From assembly GCF_014196765.1 (NCBI RefSeq), contig NZ_JACIEE010000005.1:434001-498000 (forward strand): a stretch of DNA of 64,000 nt, given 5' to 3'. The stretch is from Mycoplana azooxidifex (GTDB lineage Bacteria; Pseudomonadota; Alphaproteobacteria; Rhizobiales; Rhizobiaceae). The notes below the pieces were generated by a model that saw only the letters and a program-made list of their open reading frames with translations, was not told the DNA's origin and searched no databases. Both the position numbers and the translations under genes were made by a program. Of the stretch, positions 35,916-45,226 are shown piece after piece. Position 1 is the stretch's first letter. Each line of letters opens with the position of its first letter.

Positions 35916-37532
35916 TCAGCCGGTCACAGGATCGAGCACGGTGGGCCACGCCTCCTTGTTGGACTTGATGGCGGCCACGAGCTTGTCCTCGCCGATGCGC
36001 CGCGCGATGCGGTTCCACTGCCGCTCCGTATCGGCCATCGCGTCTTCCGGGCTCTTGGTCTTCGTGAGCGCGGCCATGAGGTTCTCGTCGAGCGCGTTGT
36101 GGAAGGCGGTGGCACCCGGATAGTTGATCGTCGGCACGGTGCGCGCCACCGTCTCCCGCACGACGTCCATGTGGTAGTCGTGGTAGGTCTGGCGCACGAG
36201 CGGATCGGCGAAGTTCGATAACTGGAACGGATCGAAATAGCCGCCCGGATTGGCCGTCATCCACGAATAGATGCGGCTGGAGCCGAGCCACTGCAGCAGC
36301 AGGTAGCAGGCTTCCGGATGCGGGCTCTGCGCGGATACCGACGCCGAAAGGTTGAGCCAGAGGACGGAGCGCCGGACGAGCTGCCCGTCGAACTCGCGGC
36401 CGGGCGGCAGCATCGAGCCGACCTTGCCGGTCACCTTCGAGCCCTGGTTGCCGGCATTGTCGAGGAACTTCGGCAGGTTGGAGAAGGCGCAGGTCATCGC
36501 TGCACCCCCGCCGGCAAAATTGCCGTACTGCTCCGGCCAGCCCCAGGAGATCGCATCGGGCGAGTGATAGGACAGGGAGTCGATATACTCCCGGGTAGCC
36601 TGGAAGCCGGCCTCGCCGTTGATCAGCGGCTTGCCGTCGTCGTCGAACAGGAACTGGTTCGGCGACGCCATCGAGACGAAGCGCTGGTACCAGTTGGTGT
36701 AACCCCAGCCCTGGTTGCGCAGGTCCGTGCAGCCGAACAGGCCCTTGTCCGGCCGATGGAAGAAGGCGGCGACCTCATCGAGCTCCTTCCAGGTCTTCGG
36801 CGGCGCCAGTTCATGGCCGTGCTTGTCGGCGAAGGCCTTCTTTTCCGCCTCGTCATTGAAAAGGTCGGTGCGGAAGTTCCACGTCTGGAAGTCGCCGTCG
36901 AGCGAGACTCCGTAAGTCGAGCCGCGATACTGGTTCAGCAGCGAAACGCCCTTCTGGCCGTTCACGTAGCCGCGCTCGGCATCGTCCCATTCTGGCTTGT
37001 GCTGAGCGACATAGTCGTCGAGTGCAACGATGCCGCCGGCCTCCGCAAGGTCGCCGAGCCGGTTCCATTCGACGGCATAGATGTCGAAGGCCCCCCCCTT
37101 CGTGGAGATGTCCTGCATCGTCTTGGTGAATTCCTGGCCATTCGGAACGCCGACGATATCGAGCGTGATGCCGGTTTCCTTCTCCCAAAGATCCTTGATC
37201 GAGGGCGCGCCTTGCGGGAACGGCTGCGTCAACTGGCCGATCGAGCCGTCCGACAGGCCGAGCACGATGCGCGTCGGCGCCTTGCCGGCGCCCTTGAGCG
37301 CCTTGAGCGCCTCGATGGCGCGCGCCTCCGGCGTATCGGGGCCATACTGGTAGCGCTCCGCGCCGTCGAAGCCCGTCGGCCCGCCGATCATTCCGGGCGC
37401 CAGCGCGTCCGAGGCGAAAGCGCGCGCCGGGCGAATGAATTGCGGTGCAATGCCTGCAGCAGCGGTCAGCGCGATGGCCTGCCCGCTGCCCGCAAGAAAT
37501 CGGCGCCGCGATGTACGGTAAATCTCTGCCAT
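35916..37532 (-). CDS. Large extracellular solute-binding protein, Tat-exported (GlpV-like)
   Basis: A 538-residue family-1 binding protein, unusually long and matching the rhizobial GlpV class. The N-terminus [18 protein letters not shown] is a clear twin-arginine signal, followed by an apolar stretch to PARAFA. The mature part includes [21 protein letters not shown] and [21 protein letters not shown] near the end. The start ATG at 37532 has GGGAGGGAAC upstream. It is the first gene of the 17.6-kb operon and faces the LacI-type gene. The ligand is probably a polyol or sugar; glycerol itself is less likely given the downstream enzymes. Confidence 0.88.
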   Translation of the reverse strand: MAEIYRTSRRRFLAGSGQAIALTAAAGIAPQFIRPARAFASDALAPGMIGGPTGFDGAERYQYGPDTPEARAIEALKALKGAGKAPTRIVLGLSDGSIGQLTQPFPQGAPSIKDLWEKETGITLDIVGVPNGQEFTKTMQDISTKGGAFDIYAVEWNRLGDLAEAGGIVALDDYVAQHKPEWDDAERGYVNGQKGVSLLNQYRGSTYGVSLDGDFQTWNFRTDLFNDEAEKKAFADKHGHELAPPKTWKELDEVAAFFHRPDKGLFGCTDLRNQGWGYTNWYQRFVSMASPNQFLFDDDGKPLINGEAGFQATREYIDSLSYHSPDAISWGWPEQYGNFAGGGAAMTCAFSNLPKFLDNAGNQGSKVTGKVGSMLPPGREFDGQLVRRSVLWLNLSASVSAQSPHPEACYLLLQWLGSSRIYSWMTANPGGYFDPFQLSNFADPLVRQTYHDYHMDVVRETVARTVPTINYPGATAFHNALDENLMAALTKTKSPEDAMADTERQWNRIARRIGEDKLVAAIKSNKEAWPTVLDPVTG

Positions 37533-37829
37533 GATGTTCCCTCCCATCGACAGACCCCTCCTGTGCTGCCGAATTGACGGGATACTGCGGCGGCGCACCA
37601 TCATTGTCAACATCATAAAAGATCATTTTACATCATAAAATTTTTCACTAACGATCAACATCATACATCTTGACCGCTCAGACACATGATCGACCGTGAT
37701 GATAGGGCCTCTATTTCTGCCTAGGCGGTTCAGAATCGCGCACTCTCCTGCGGAAAATCGCCAATGGGGGCTTGCATCTGGCTCCCGACGATTTACATCA
37801 AATCACATCATTTGGAGAAAGGAATCGCT
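37533..37829. promoter_or_regulatory. Divergent control region with repeated ACATCA(T) boxes
   Basis: A 297-bp AT-rich region between the 17.6-kb operon and its LacI-type regulator. ACATCA/ACATCAT occurs at 37610, 37630, 37658, 37795 and 37805; the spacings 20, 28 and 10 bp put several on the same helix face. Around the second copy is ATTTTA-CATCA-TAAAAT, an inverted repeat at 37625-37641. These are the best candidates for the LacI-type operators and overlap the likely promoter of the operon. Confidence 0.55.
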
Positions 37830-38846
37830 TTGCGATCGACTTTGATTGACATCGCCCGGGCGGCGGGAGTTTCCAGCGCCACGGTCGATCGTGTCATCAA
37901 CAACCGCAGCGGCGTGAAGGAGCGCACGCGCGAACTCGTGATGGAGGCCGCGCAGCGGCTCGGATATCTGAGCGCCGGTAGCGTGATGTCTGAAACCATC
38001 CGTAGAATTCGGCTCGACTTCGTCCTGCCCGCCGGCACGAACACGTTCATCGCCAACCTGCTCTCGCAACTGGAGAGCCAGGCGTCGGCGCGATCCGACC
38101 TCGATGTCCGCATCCATTCGATCGAGGGCTTCAATCCGGACACGCTGGCGCGGACGCTGCAGGACCTGCACGGGCAGACGATGGGCGTCGGTGTGATCGC
38201 GCTCGACCACCCGACCGTGCGCGAGGCCATGCGCTCCCTTTGCGCATCCGGCGTCCCGGTCGTCACATTGGTCTCCGATATCCTGCACGTACCGCGGATC
38301 GGCTACATCGGCATCGACAATCGCGCGGCCGGGCGGCTCGGCGGCTATCTTCTCGGACGTTTCCTCGGGCGCGGGGTCAAGCGCAAGATCGCGCTTTTTG
38401 CCGGATCGCTCTCCTATCGCGGCCATGAGGAACGGGAGATGGGGTTTCGCCACATCATCGCAGACGATTTTCCTGATCTCGAGGTGGTCGAACTACGCGA
38501 AGTTCGCGACGACCGCGACCGTGCGTTCGAGGAGGCCACGGCCCTCTTCCGGCGTCATCCCGATCTCGCCGGCATCTACAATATCGGCGCTGGGAACTCC
38601 GGCATCGGCCGGGCACTGGTCGAGGCCGAGATGGCCGGAAACCTTATCTTCGTCGGCCATGAACTGACCGAATACACGAGGAAGCTCCTGCTCAGCGGCG
38701 TAATGGACGCCATCATCGACCAGAATCCCAGGGTGGAGGCACGGGAGGCGCTGTCCATGCTGACCAGGACCGCCCAAGGCCTTCCGATCGACTATCATCC
38801 TCCCCGGCTGCAGGTCATCTTTCGCGAAAACATACCTGAAACCTAG
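37830..38846 (+). CDS. LacI-family transcriptional regulator of the large operon
   Basis: A 338-residue LacI-type regulator. The HTH reads STLIDIARAAGVSSATVDRVINNRSGV, followed by an effector domain of the type seen in sugar/polyol LacI members. I start it at the TTG 37830, six bases after AAGGA; an ATG-initiated longer frame from 37764 would add 22 residues lacking family similarity and cover an ACATCAT pair. It is divergent from the 15-gene operon, which it probably represses. It converges on the broken RND pump gene. Confidence 0.87.
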   Translation: MRSTLIDIARAAGVSSATVDRVINNRSGVKERTRELVMEAAQRLGYLSAGSVMSETIRRIRLDFVLPAGTNTFIANLLSQLESQASARSDLDVRIHSIEGFNPDTLARTLQDLHGQTMGVGVIALDHPTVREAMRSLCASGVPVVTLVSDILHVPRIGYIGIDNRAAGRLGGYLLGRFLGRGVKRKIALFAGSLSYRGHEEREMGFRHIIADDFPDLEVVELREVRDDRDRAFEEATALFRRHPDLAGIYNIGAGNSGIGRALVEAEMAGNLIFVGHELTEYTRKLLLSGVMDAIIDQNPRVEAREALSMLTRTAQGLPIDYHPPRLQVIFRENIPET

Positions 38847-38865
38847 GTCGTCCGTTTCTCGATGC

Positions 38866-38902
38866 ATCGGGCGAGACCGGCTGTATTCCGAGTTCGCCCG
38901 AT
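38866..38902. terminator. Inverted repeat between convergent lacI-type and RND genes
   Basis: Nine-base arms ATCGGGCGA and TCGCCCGAT with a 19-base spacer, located in the 80-bp gap between convergent genes. No strong T-run follows on either strand, so a terminator role is only suggested by position. Confidence 0.35.
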
Positions 38903-38926
38903 AAGCTGCTGACGATCGTTTGCCCG

Positions 38927-41900
38927 CTATTCGGCAGCGAGTTGCGGCCGGTATGGCGCATGCTCCCGGGCGTCTTCGGCGTCCTGTCCACCGGCCTGCT
39001 CCGGCTCATGCGTCCTGCTTTTCGGCTCCCGGCCGAAGAACAGGGCGTAGGCGGCCGGCAGGACGAGGATTGTGAGCACCGTCGCGACCAGGATACCGCC
39101 CATCATCGCATAGGCAAGCGGTCCCCAAAAGACGCCGCGCGAGATCGGGATCAGCGCGAGAACGGCGGTCAGCGCGGTCAGCATGATCGGCCGGAAGCGC
39201 CGGACGGCCGCCCCGATGATCGCTTCGGAACGCTCCATGCCCGCCGCGATATCCTGGTCGATCTGGTCGATGAGGATGATCGAATTGCGGATGATGATGC
39301 CGAGCAGTGCGATGACGCCGAGGATCGCGACGAAACCGAAAGGCGCACCGCTGATGAGGAGCGCTGCCGTCGCACCGATGATGCCGAGCGGGCCGGTGGC
39401 GAGCACGAGCATCGCCTTGCCGAAGTGCTGGAGCTGAACCATCAGCAGCAGGAGGATGACGAGCAGCATGATCGGTGCCTTGGCTGCGATCGAAGCCTGG
39501 CTTTCGGCCGAGTCTTCCGCCCCGCCCTGGATCTCGACGCGGTAACCGGGCGCAAGACCGTCGCGAAGCGGCTGCAACTCGCTGTAGAGCTTCAGCGCCA
39601 CGTCGTTCGATTGAACGCCGTCCGGCAGCGTCGCGCGCACGGTGATGGTCGGCAGACGGTCCCGGCGCCACTCGATGCCCTGTTCCATCACCGGAACGAC
39701 CTTGGCGACCTGGGACAGAGGCACGAAGCCGCCGAAGTCCGTCGGAATGTAGACCGACCCGACCGCCGTCAGCAGCCGGCGGCTGTCGTCCGGCTCGCGG
39801 GCGACGATCGACACGGTTTCCTCGCCGTCCCGGAAGTCGCCGAGCGGCGCGCCGCTCATCGTCGCCTGCAGCATCTGGCGGATGCGCTGCGAGGTGACGC
39901 CGAGCGCACGGGCGCGGTCCTGGTCAATGACGAGCTTCATACCCGGCACCGGTTCTAGCCAGTCGTCGTGAATGGCCGCCAGCTGCGGATTTTCCTGGAA
40001 CTTCGCCTTGACCTGGTCGGCGATGCGGCGCACCTCGTCCCGGTCGGGTCCGGTCACGCGCATCTGCACGGGCCAACCGGTCGGCGGTCCGAGGAAGAGA
40101 CGGTCGACCTTGGAGCGGATCGACGGGAAGTCGGCGGCCAGGATGGACCGCAGCTCGACGATCAGCCGTTCACGCGCCGGCTCGTCCTTCGCCATGATGA
40201 GCAACTGGGCGAAATTCGGGTTGCGAAGCTGCTGGTCGAGCGGCAGGAAGAAACGGGGCGCGCCCTCGCCGATGTAGGTGGCGATGAACCGCTTGTCGTC
40301 GTCATCCATCATGCGCGCCTCGAGCGCCTTCGCCTGGCTCTCGACCTCCTCGACGCTGGTGCCTTCCGGCAGCCAGAGGTCGACGAGGATTTCCGGCCGC
40401 GAGGACTGCGGGAAGAAGTTCTGCGGGATGAACTGGAAGGCCCACAGGCTGCCGACGAAGGTGCCGATGGTCAGGGCGAGCACGATCAGCCGATGGCGAA
40501 CGGCCCAGCCGACGGTCGCGCGCAGCCGCCGGTAGAAGCGGGTATCGAAGGCATCGTGGTGCTCGCCGGCATGGTGGCGCTGCTTGAGAATCATGTGGCC
40601 GAGCCAGGGCGTGAAATAGACCGCCACGAACCAGGACACGACAAGCGAGATGCCGACCACGTAGAACAGCGAGCGCACATATTCGCCGGCCGTCGACTCG
40701 GCGAAGCCGACCGGTATGAAGCCCGCGGTGGTGATGAGCGTTCCCGTCAGCATCGGGAAGGCGGTGGACGAATAGGCGAAGCTCGCCGCGTCGATCTTGA
40801 CGAGCCCCTCCTCCAGCTTGCGCTCCATCATCTCGACGACGATCATCGCGTCGTCCACCAGAAGGCCGAGCGCAATGATGAGCGCGCCGAGCGATGCGCT
40901 GCAGGTCGATGCCGAGTTCGTACATGATGGCGAAGGTTGCCGCGAGCACCAGCGGAATGGCAATGGCGATGACCAGGCCGGAGCGCCAGCCGATCGACAG
41001 GAACGAGACGACGAGCACGATCGCCAGCGCCTCGCCGAGCGCCTTCATGAACTCGCCGATCGCCTCGCGCACGACCTCCGGCTGGTCGGAGATCTGGTCG
41101 ACTGCAACGCCGTAGGGTAGCGCGCTTTCGAAGCGGGCAAAGGTCTCGGCGATCGCCGTGCCGACGCTCGTCACGTTGAACCCCTTGGCCATCACCACTC
41201 CGACCTGGACGCTGTCGCGGCCGTTGAAGCGGTACTTGCGCTGGTAGGGATCTTCGAGACCCGCCGTGACGGTGGCGATATCGCCGAGACGCGTCACCTG
41301 GTCGCCGGCGCGCAGCCGGAGTTCGCGGATGTCGTCCACCCGGTCGACGGCGCCCTCGACGGAAATGCGGACGGACTGCCGGCCGGTATCGACCGAGCCG
41401 GCCGGATCGACGCTGTTCTGGCCGGCAATGGCGTTCTGGAGATCGGTAAGCGTCAAACCGCGCTCGGCGAGCGCCTTCGACGACACGTCGATGAAGATCT
41501 TTTCGGGCTGGTCGCCGATGATGACCGCTTTCTCGACACCCGGCGTCGTCAGCAGCATGTCGCGCGCCTGGATCGCGAACGTCTTGAGTTCGGGATAGCT
41601 GTAGCCGTCGCCGGAGAGCGAGTAGAGCGTGATGAAAGTGTCGCCGAATTCGTCGTTGAAATAGGGACCGAGCAGTCCGTCGGGCAGTTCGTTCTCGATA
41701 TCACCGACCTTCTTGCGGGCCTGGTAGAAGGCATCTGCGACGTCCTGCGCATCCGTGTCGCCCTCGACCTGCAGCGTGATGATGGCGCTGCCGGCACGGG
41801 TGTAGGATTTGACCCAGTCCAGATGCGGCGTCTCCTGCAGCTTGCGCTCGATCTTGTTGACGACCTGGTCCTGCATGTCCTCGATGGAGGCGCCTGGCCA

Positions 41901-42080
41901 GACCGCCTGCACCACCATGACGCGGAAGGTGAAATCGGGGTCTTCCTTCTGTCCCATGCGCATCAGGCCGAAAACGCCGGCGACGATGATGAGCCCGAAG
42001 AGGAAACGGGCGATGCTCGGGTGGCCGATGGCCCACCGGGAAAGATTGAACGAACGCTTCTCGTCGGTGGACGTGTTCAT
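38927..42080 (-). pseudogene. RND efflux transporter interrupted by a frameshift near 40893
   Basis: The 5' part (42080 to about 40894) encodes a normal RND N-terminus through the porter domain to IPLVLAATFAIMYELGIDLQRI. At that point the frame changes. The 3' part (to 38927) continues LGALIIALGLLVDDAMIVVEMMERK, the TM4 region with its Asp pair, in another frame to a natural end. Restoring two bases (the expected ATCTCG codons at the ATCG seen) would give one open frame of about 1051 codons, the standard length. It is a 2-base deletion, a sequencing error, or, less likely, a recoding site. Without it there is no full pump, only a TM3-truncated fragment. It follows the adaptor gene by 22 bp. 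Confidence 0.85.
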
Positions 42081-42102
42081 GGCTCCGCTCCCCGTTCCCG
42101 GC

Positions 42103-43245
42103 TCAGCGCATCGTGAGGTGTTCGGCGGACGCGGAGAGGGCCGACTGCGCCACCTCCGACTGCAACTTGACCTTGAGGTCCTCGGTCATGAATTGCGTGC
42201 CGGCTGCGACAACGAGGTCGCCGGCCGAAAGCCCCTTGGCAATGCGAACGCCGTCAGCGTCGAAGGAGGCTACCTCGATGTCGCGTGCATGGACCGTCGC
42301 GCGCGCTGGATCGACCGTCCAGACGATCGGCTTGCGGTCCTTTTCCGCCAACGCGGTGAGGGGGACGGTGACCAGCGCTTCGTCGGCGTCGGCAGCCGCC
42401 CGTACCGTCGCGGTCATGCCGAGCAGCACACGCTCTTCGGCCGGGATGCCGATACGCACCGCGAAGGTGCGGGAGCGTAGATCGGCGCTGCCGGCCACCT
42501 CGCGCACCTTTCCCTTCAGGCCGAGGCCCGGATAGGACCAGAACCCGACATCGACCGCCTTGCCCGGCTGGAAGGCGAGGATGTCCGTTTCAGGAACGGC
42601 AACCAGCACCTCCTTCTCACCGTCGACGGCAACCGTCATGACAGGTGTTCCCGACGAGACGACCTGGCCGACCTCGCCGTTCGTCTCTGTCACGATGCCG
42701 TTCTCGGCGGCTGTCAGATCGGTGTAGCGCACCTGATTGCGACTTTGGTCCAGCGTGCTTGCAGCATCGTCGCGCGCAGCCACCGCCTGGTTGTAGGAGA
42801 GTTCCGCCTGTTCGAGGCTGGATTTCGACGCCACGTTCTTGGCGAAGAGATCGCGAGCGCGCTGCAATGCAAGCTCGGTGGTCTCGACCTGGCGCTCCGC
42901 CGCGGCGACGTTCGCCTCGGCGCTGCGCACCTGCAGTTCGTAGTCGGACGTGTCGAGGCGCGCCAGAACGTCGCCGCTGACGACACGGTCGCCGACATCC
43001 ACCAGACGCTCGGTGATTTTCCCCGACACCCGGAACCCGAGCGCCATTTCGCGACGCGCCCGCACTTGGCCGGAATAGTCGAGGCTGCGCGTCGAACCGG
43101 GCGCCTTCACCTCCACCACCTTGACCGGGCGCAGCACCTCGACAGTGCTTTCGGCCTTCTCCGCCTCGGTGCATCCGGCCAGCGCGAGAGACGATAAAAG
43201 CATCAAATAGGCAAAATGGGACTTGGGGATTACTGGCGAAAACAT
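42103..43245 (-). CDS. RND efflux periplasmic adaptor lipoprotein
   Basis: A 380-residue membrane-fusion protein with a lipoprotein signal (SSLALAGC lipobox), lipoyl half (VGDRVVSGDVLARLDTSDY), an alpha-helical hairpin (QLRSAEANVAAAERQVETTEL-like), the second lipoyl half (LTAAENGIVTETNGEVGQ), and barrel domains. The ATG at 43245 follows GGAGAGCG; a longer upstream frame is unlikely. It is expressed between the TetR gene and the RND pump gene. With the pump broken, the adaptor may be functionless unless the frameshift is an error. Confidence 0.9.
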   Translation of the reverse strand: MFSPVIPKSHFAYLMLLSSLALAGCTEAEKAESTVEVLRPVKVVEVKAPGSTRSLDYSGQVRARREMALGFRVSGKITERLVDVGDRVVSGDVLARLDTSDYELQVRSAEANVAAAERQVETTELALQRARDLFAKNVASKSSLEQAELSYNQAVAARDDAASTLDQSRNQVRYTDLTAAENGIVTETNGEVGQVVSSGTPVMTVAVDGEKEVLVAVPETDILAFQPGKAVDVGFWSYPGLGLKGKVREVAGSADLRSRTFAVRIGIPAEERVLLGMTATVRAAADADEALVTVPLTALAEKDRKPIVWTVDPARATVHARDIEVASFDADGVRIAKGLSAGDLVVAAGTQFMTEDLKVKLQSEVAQSALSASAEHLTMR

Positions 43246-43301
43246 CTTCGCTCTCCAACTGAAAATTGGGCCTTCATGGAGCGCTCTGCGAGCGCTTCCG
43301 G

Positions 43302-43913
43302 TCACCGCAGCGCCTGTATGGCGAATTCGATCAGGTCTTCGGCCCGTGCCTGGTTCTCCTTCATCAGGCACTGCGCAACCATCTGCGGATGGCACAGCGT
43401 GACGAGGCTTGCGCCGAAGCATTTCGAGGCAATCTCGGGATCCTGTGGACGAAACTCGCCGGTGGCGATGCCGTCGGCGATAATCTCCGCGACGATGGCG
43501 TGCAGTCTGATGATGTGCTTCTCGATGACGTGCCAGTCGCGCTCGATCGCGACGACGACCATCTCGTGCACCTTCTCCTGATCGAGCATGGTGTCGACGG
43601 TCATCTTGTGCTGGGTCGAAGCATAGCGTCGAAGCCGCTCGGCCGCACTTGCGGGTTCTCCGGCGACCGAACGGGCGAGATCATAGGCTGCCTGCAGCAT
43701 GCGGCTGCAGAGCGCCTGATGAATGTCCTGCTTGGAGGCGAAGAACCGGTAGATGTTCGCTGTCGACATGCCGAGGTCACGCGCAATGTCTGCGACCGTC
43801 GTCTTGCTGTAGCCATAGTGCCGAAAGAGGCGCTCCGCCGCATCGAGGATGCGGTTGATGTTTTCCTGGCGCACGGAATCCAGTCCGTCATCAAGAAGGA
43901 GAGTGTCGGTCAT
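43302..43913 (-). CDS. TetR-family regulator of the RND operon
   Basis: A 203-residue TetR-type repressor. The N-terminal HTH (about 20-65) reads RILDAAERLFRHYGYSKTTVADIARDLGMSTANIYRFF. The C-terminal ligand domain has Cys residues and a His-rich segment (EKHIIRLHAIV). It is the first gene of a TetR-adaptor-pump operon, so it probably represses its own operon, with drug or envelope-toxic ligands as inducers. The ATG at 43913 is used. Confidence 0.88.
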   Translation of the reverse strand: MTDTLLLDDGLDSVRQENINRILDAAERLFRHYGYSKTTVADIARDLGMSTANIYRFFASKQDIHQALCSRMLQAAYDLARSVAGEPASAAERLRRYASTQHKMTVDTMLDQEKVHEMVVVAIERDWHVIEKHIIRLHAIVAEIIADGIATGEFRPQDPEIASKCFGASLVTLCHPQMVAQCLMKENQARAEDLIEFAIQALR

Positions 43914-43944
43914 GAGCGCAGTCCTGACGAGTGACGATTTTCAA

Positions 43945-43968
43945 ATTTCGTCAGTCATAACTCGAAAT
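43945..43968. promoter_or_regulatory. Inverted repeat upstream of tetR-type gene, candidate operator
   Basis: ATTTCG and CGAAAT are separated by 12 bases, 32 bp upstream of the TetR start. The short arms are only suggestive of a TetR-type operator. The wider 43914-44194 region is otherwise without a recognisable gene and contains AT-rich patches (TATATG, CTATATC) near 44080-44105. Confidence 0.3.
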
Positions 43969-44194
43969 CCGTCAGGCGTCAATCAGACTCGACGGCCTCG
44001 TCGCAGCCTTCCTGCCGGCCGCCTCCTTGCCAGAAGCGGCCCGAGCCGGATCCCTGCCGTCGTGGGCGATAGGTGCTGCACATAGTATATGCCGCCCTAT
44101 ATCTTTTCGGCTGCGTGAATAAGAAACTGGTGGAAGTCACTGTACTCTGGTAATTTGCTGGTGCTTGAGCAATGGTAACACGATGGAGGAACCC

Positions 44195-44470
44195 ATGGTG
44201 GCGTCAGTAAACTTCACAGCAGCTCAATCCGAGAAATACCTAAGAATAACCGATCTATATCCCGACAAGCAGCACCCAAAGGCATCAGGATTGCTAAAGG
44301 TTGGAGAAAAATTTACTGTCAATATCGAGACATTCGACGAAAAAACGGGCTTGGCAAAGGTTGAAGTAAGTCGCGACGGGAAAGCCTTTGCGACGCACGC
44401 CGAAAGAATGCCTGTCGTTCACGGACAGACATACCCGATCGACGACAGCAAGCTTCCGGCAGGGAAATAG
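44195..44470 (+). CDS. Small hypothetical protein, 91 residues
   Basis: A 91-residue cytosolic-looking protein with no recognisable family. It is rich in Lys and Glu (SGLLKVGEKFTVNIETFDEK, SRDGKAFATHAERMP) and has no Cys, signal or membrane segment. The ATG at 44195 has GGAGG five bases upstream; an earlier TTG start at 44165 is weaker. Base composition is visibly lower in GC than the neighbours. It converges on the glycine-ended gene of the YcaO-TfuA operon, with a dispersed repeat between them. It may be recently acquired. Function unknown. Confidence 0.6.
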   Translation: MVASVNFTAAQSEKYLRITDLYPDKQHPKASGLLKVGEKFTVNIETFDEKTGLAKVEVSRDGKAFATHAERMPVVHGQTYPIDDSKLPAGK

Positions 44471-44494
44471 GGGCAGTCGGCGACAGACTAGAGT

Positions 44495-44518
44495 CCGCTG
44501 CGCCAAAACGCGCAGCGG
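44495..44518. other. Hairpin between convergent small genes
   Basis: Nine-base-pair stem (CCGCTGCGC / GCGCAGCGG) with a CAAAAC loop, 24 bp past the stop of the 91-residue gene and at the edge of repeat copy B. No T-run follows, so termination is possible but weak; it may be part of the repeat. Confidence 0.4.
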
Positions 44519-44520
44519 TC

Positions 44521-44580
44521 TTGCGGCAACGACACGCAAAAACAAAGACTTATGCGAACCCGCAGAATCGCGACGCACTT
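44521..44580. repeat. Dispersed intergenic repeat, copy B
   Basis: Shares TTGCGGCAACGACA, ACTTA, GCGAACCCG and ATCGCGACGC blocks with 14507-14579 but lacks about 10 central bases present there. It lies in the 151-bp gap between two convergent genes. It is probably a member of a genome-wide rhizobial intergenic repeat family. Confidence 0.6.
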
Positions 44581-44621
44581 TGGCGGCAGTGCGATCTGCA
44601 CAGTTGCAAGTTCGGCGAATG

Positions 44622-45125
44622 TTAGCCGCCGTTTCCCCCTCCACGGTTCAGCCGGCCACCTCGATGTCCGAGCATGAAGCTGTTGCCGTAGGTGTTCGGA
44701 TTGCGGTTTCCCGGAAGATTGGAATTCAGGACGATCTCCTCGGCAAGGTCCGTGGCTGTGGCAAGCTCCATGACGGGCGTCTTCTTTGTGATCTGCCACA
44801 TCGCGTATCCCAGATCCTCAAAGCCGCATCCGTTTGCCGGCGCCCCAGCCACGCCAGGGCGGAACACCAGCAGCTTCGGCTTGTCAAAGCGATAGCATTG
44901 TCCTTCGAAGGCATATCCGTAGATGGCCGCAATCACCATCACTGCGGGGTCGACCGGATCGTCTGAGTCGATTGGCACAACCGAAAGCCGGACCAAGTGT
45001 CCTTCGAACGGAAGATTGGCCGCATTGGCCGTCGTTGGGAGGTTCAATGCAACCCCGTAGAGCGTAATCTGATCTGGCCAAAATCGCCGCGGGTCGGGTG
45101 CCGCAGGAATGTTGTCTGTTGTCAT
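44622..45125 (-). CDS. Hypothetical protein with glycine-rich C-terminus, YcaO-TfuA operon
   Basis: A 167-residue protein of unknown family. The body looks folded (QITLYGVALNLPTTANA, VIAAIYGYAFEGQCYRFDKP, KTPVMELATATDLAEEIV). It is followed by a flexible Asn/Gly/Arg tail NSFMLGHRGGRLNRGGGNGG. The sharp change from a globular part to a glycine-rich tail, and its place as the last gene of an operon with ycaO and tfuA, make it a candidate substrate for backbone thioamidation, but no leader motif is recognised. Start ATG 45125 follows GGGAGAAAC. There is no signal peptide. It could equally be an unrelated accessory protein. Confidence 0.65.
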   Translation of the reverse strand: MTTDNIPAAPDPRRFWPDQITLYGVALNLPTTANAANLPFEGHLVRLSVVPIDSDDPVDPAVMVIAAIYGYAFEGQCYRFDKPKLLVFRPGVAGAPANGCGFEDLGYAMWQITKKTPVMELATATDLAEEIVLNSNLPGNRNPNTYGNSFMLGHRGGRLNRGGGNGG

Positions 45126-45165
45126 GGAAGTTTCTCCCTCTGGATCGCGTCGGCGCCGACGGGAT

Positions 45166-45216
45166 CTATCCGCCTGTGCCGACCGGCCGTCGCGGCCTCA
45201 GTTCATCATCCGGCAT
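45166..45216 (-). CDS. Possible 16-residue mini-ORF ending GTGG in the YcaO-TfuA operon
   Basis: ATG at 45216 opens MPDDELRPRRPVGTGG and stops at TAG (45168-45166), between the protease stop and the 167-residue gene. The ribosome site is weak (AAAGAGAAACGC). It is noted because it ends in a glycine-rich run like its larger neighbour and sits in an operon for peptide modification. It could be a leader of the next gene, a tiny peptide precursor, or chance. Confidence 0.25.
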   Translation of the reverse strand: MPDDELRPRRPVGTGG

Positions 45217-45226
45217 GCGTTTCTCT

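Noticed and set aside
40800-40990. Programmed frameshifting in the RND pump gene
   Set aside because: No slippery heptamer or downstream structure is evident, and RND pumps are not known to use recoding; a 2-base loss explains it more simply.
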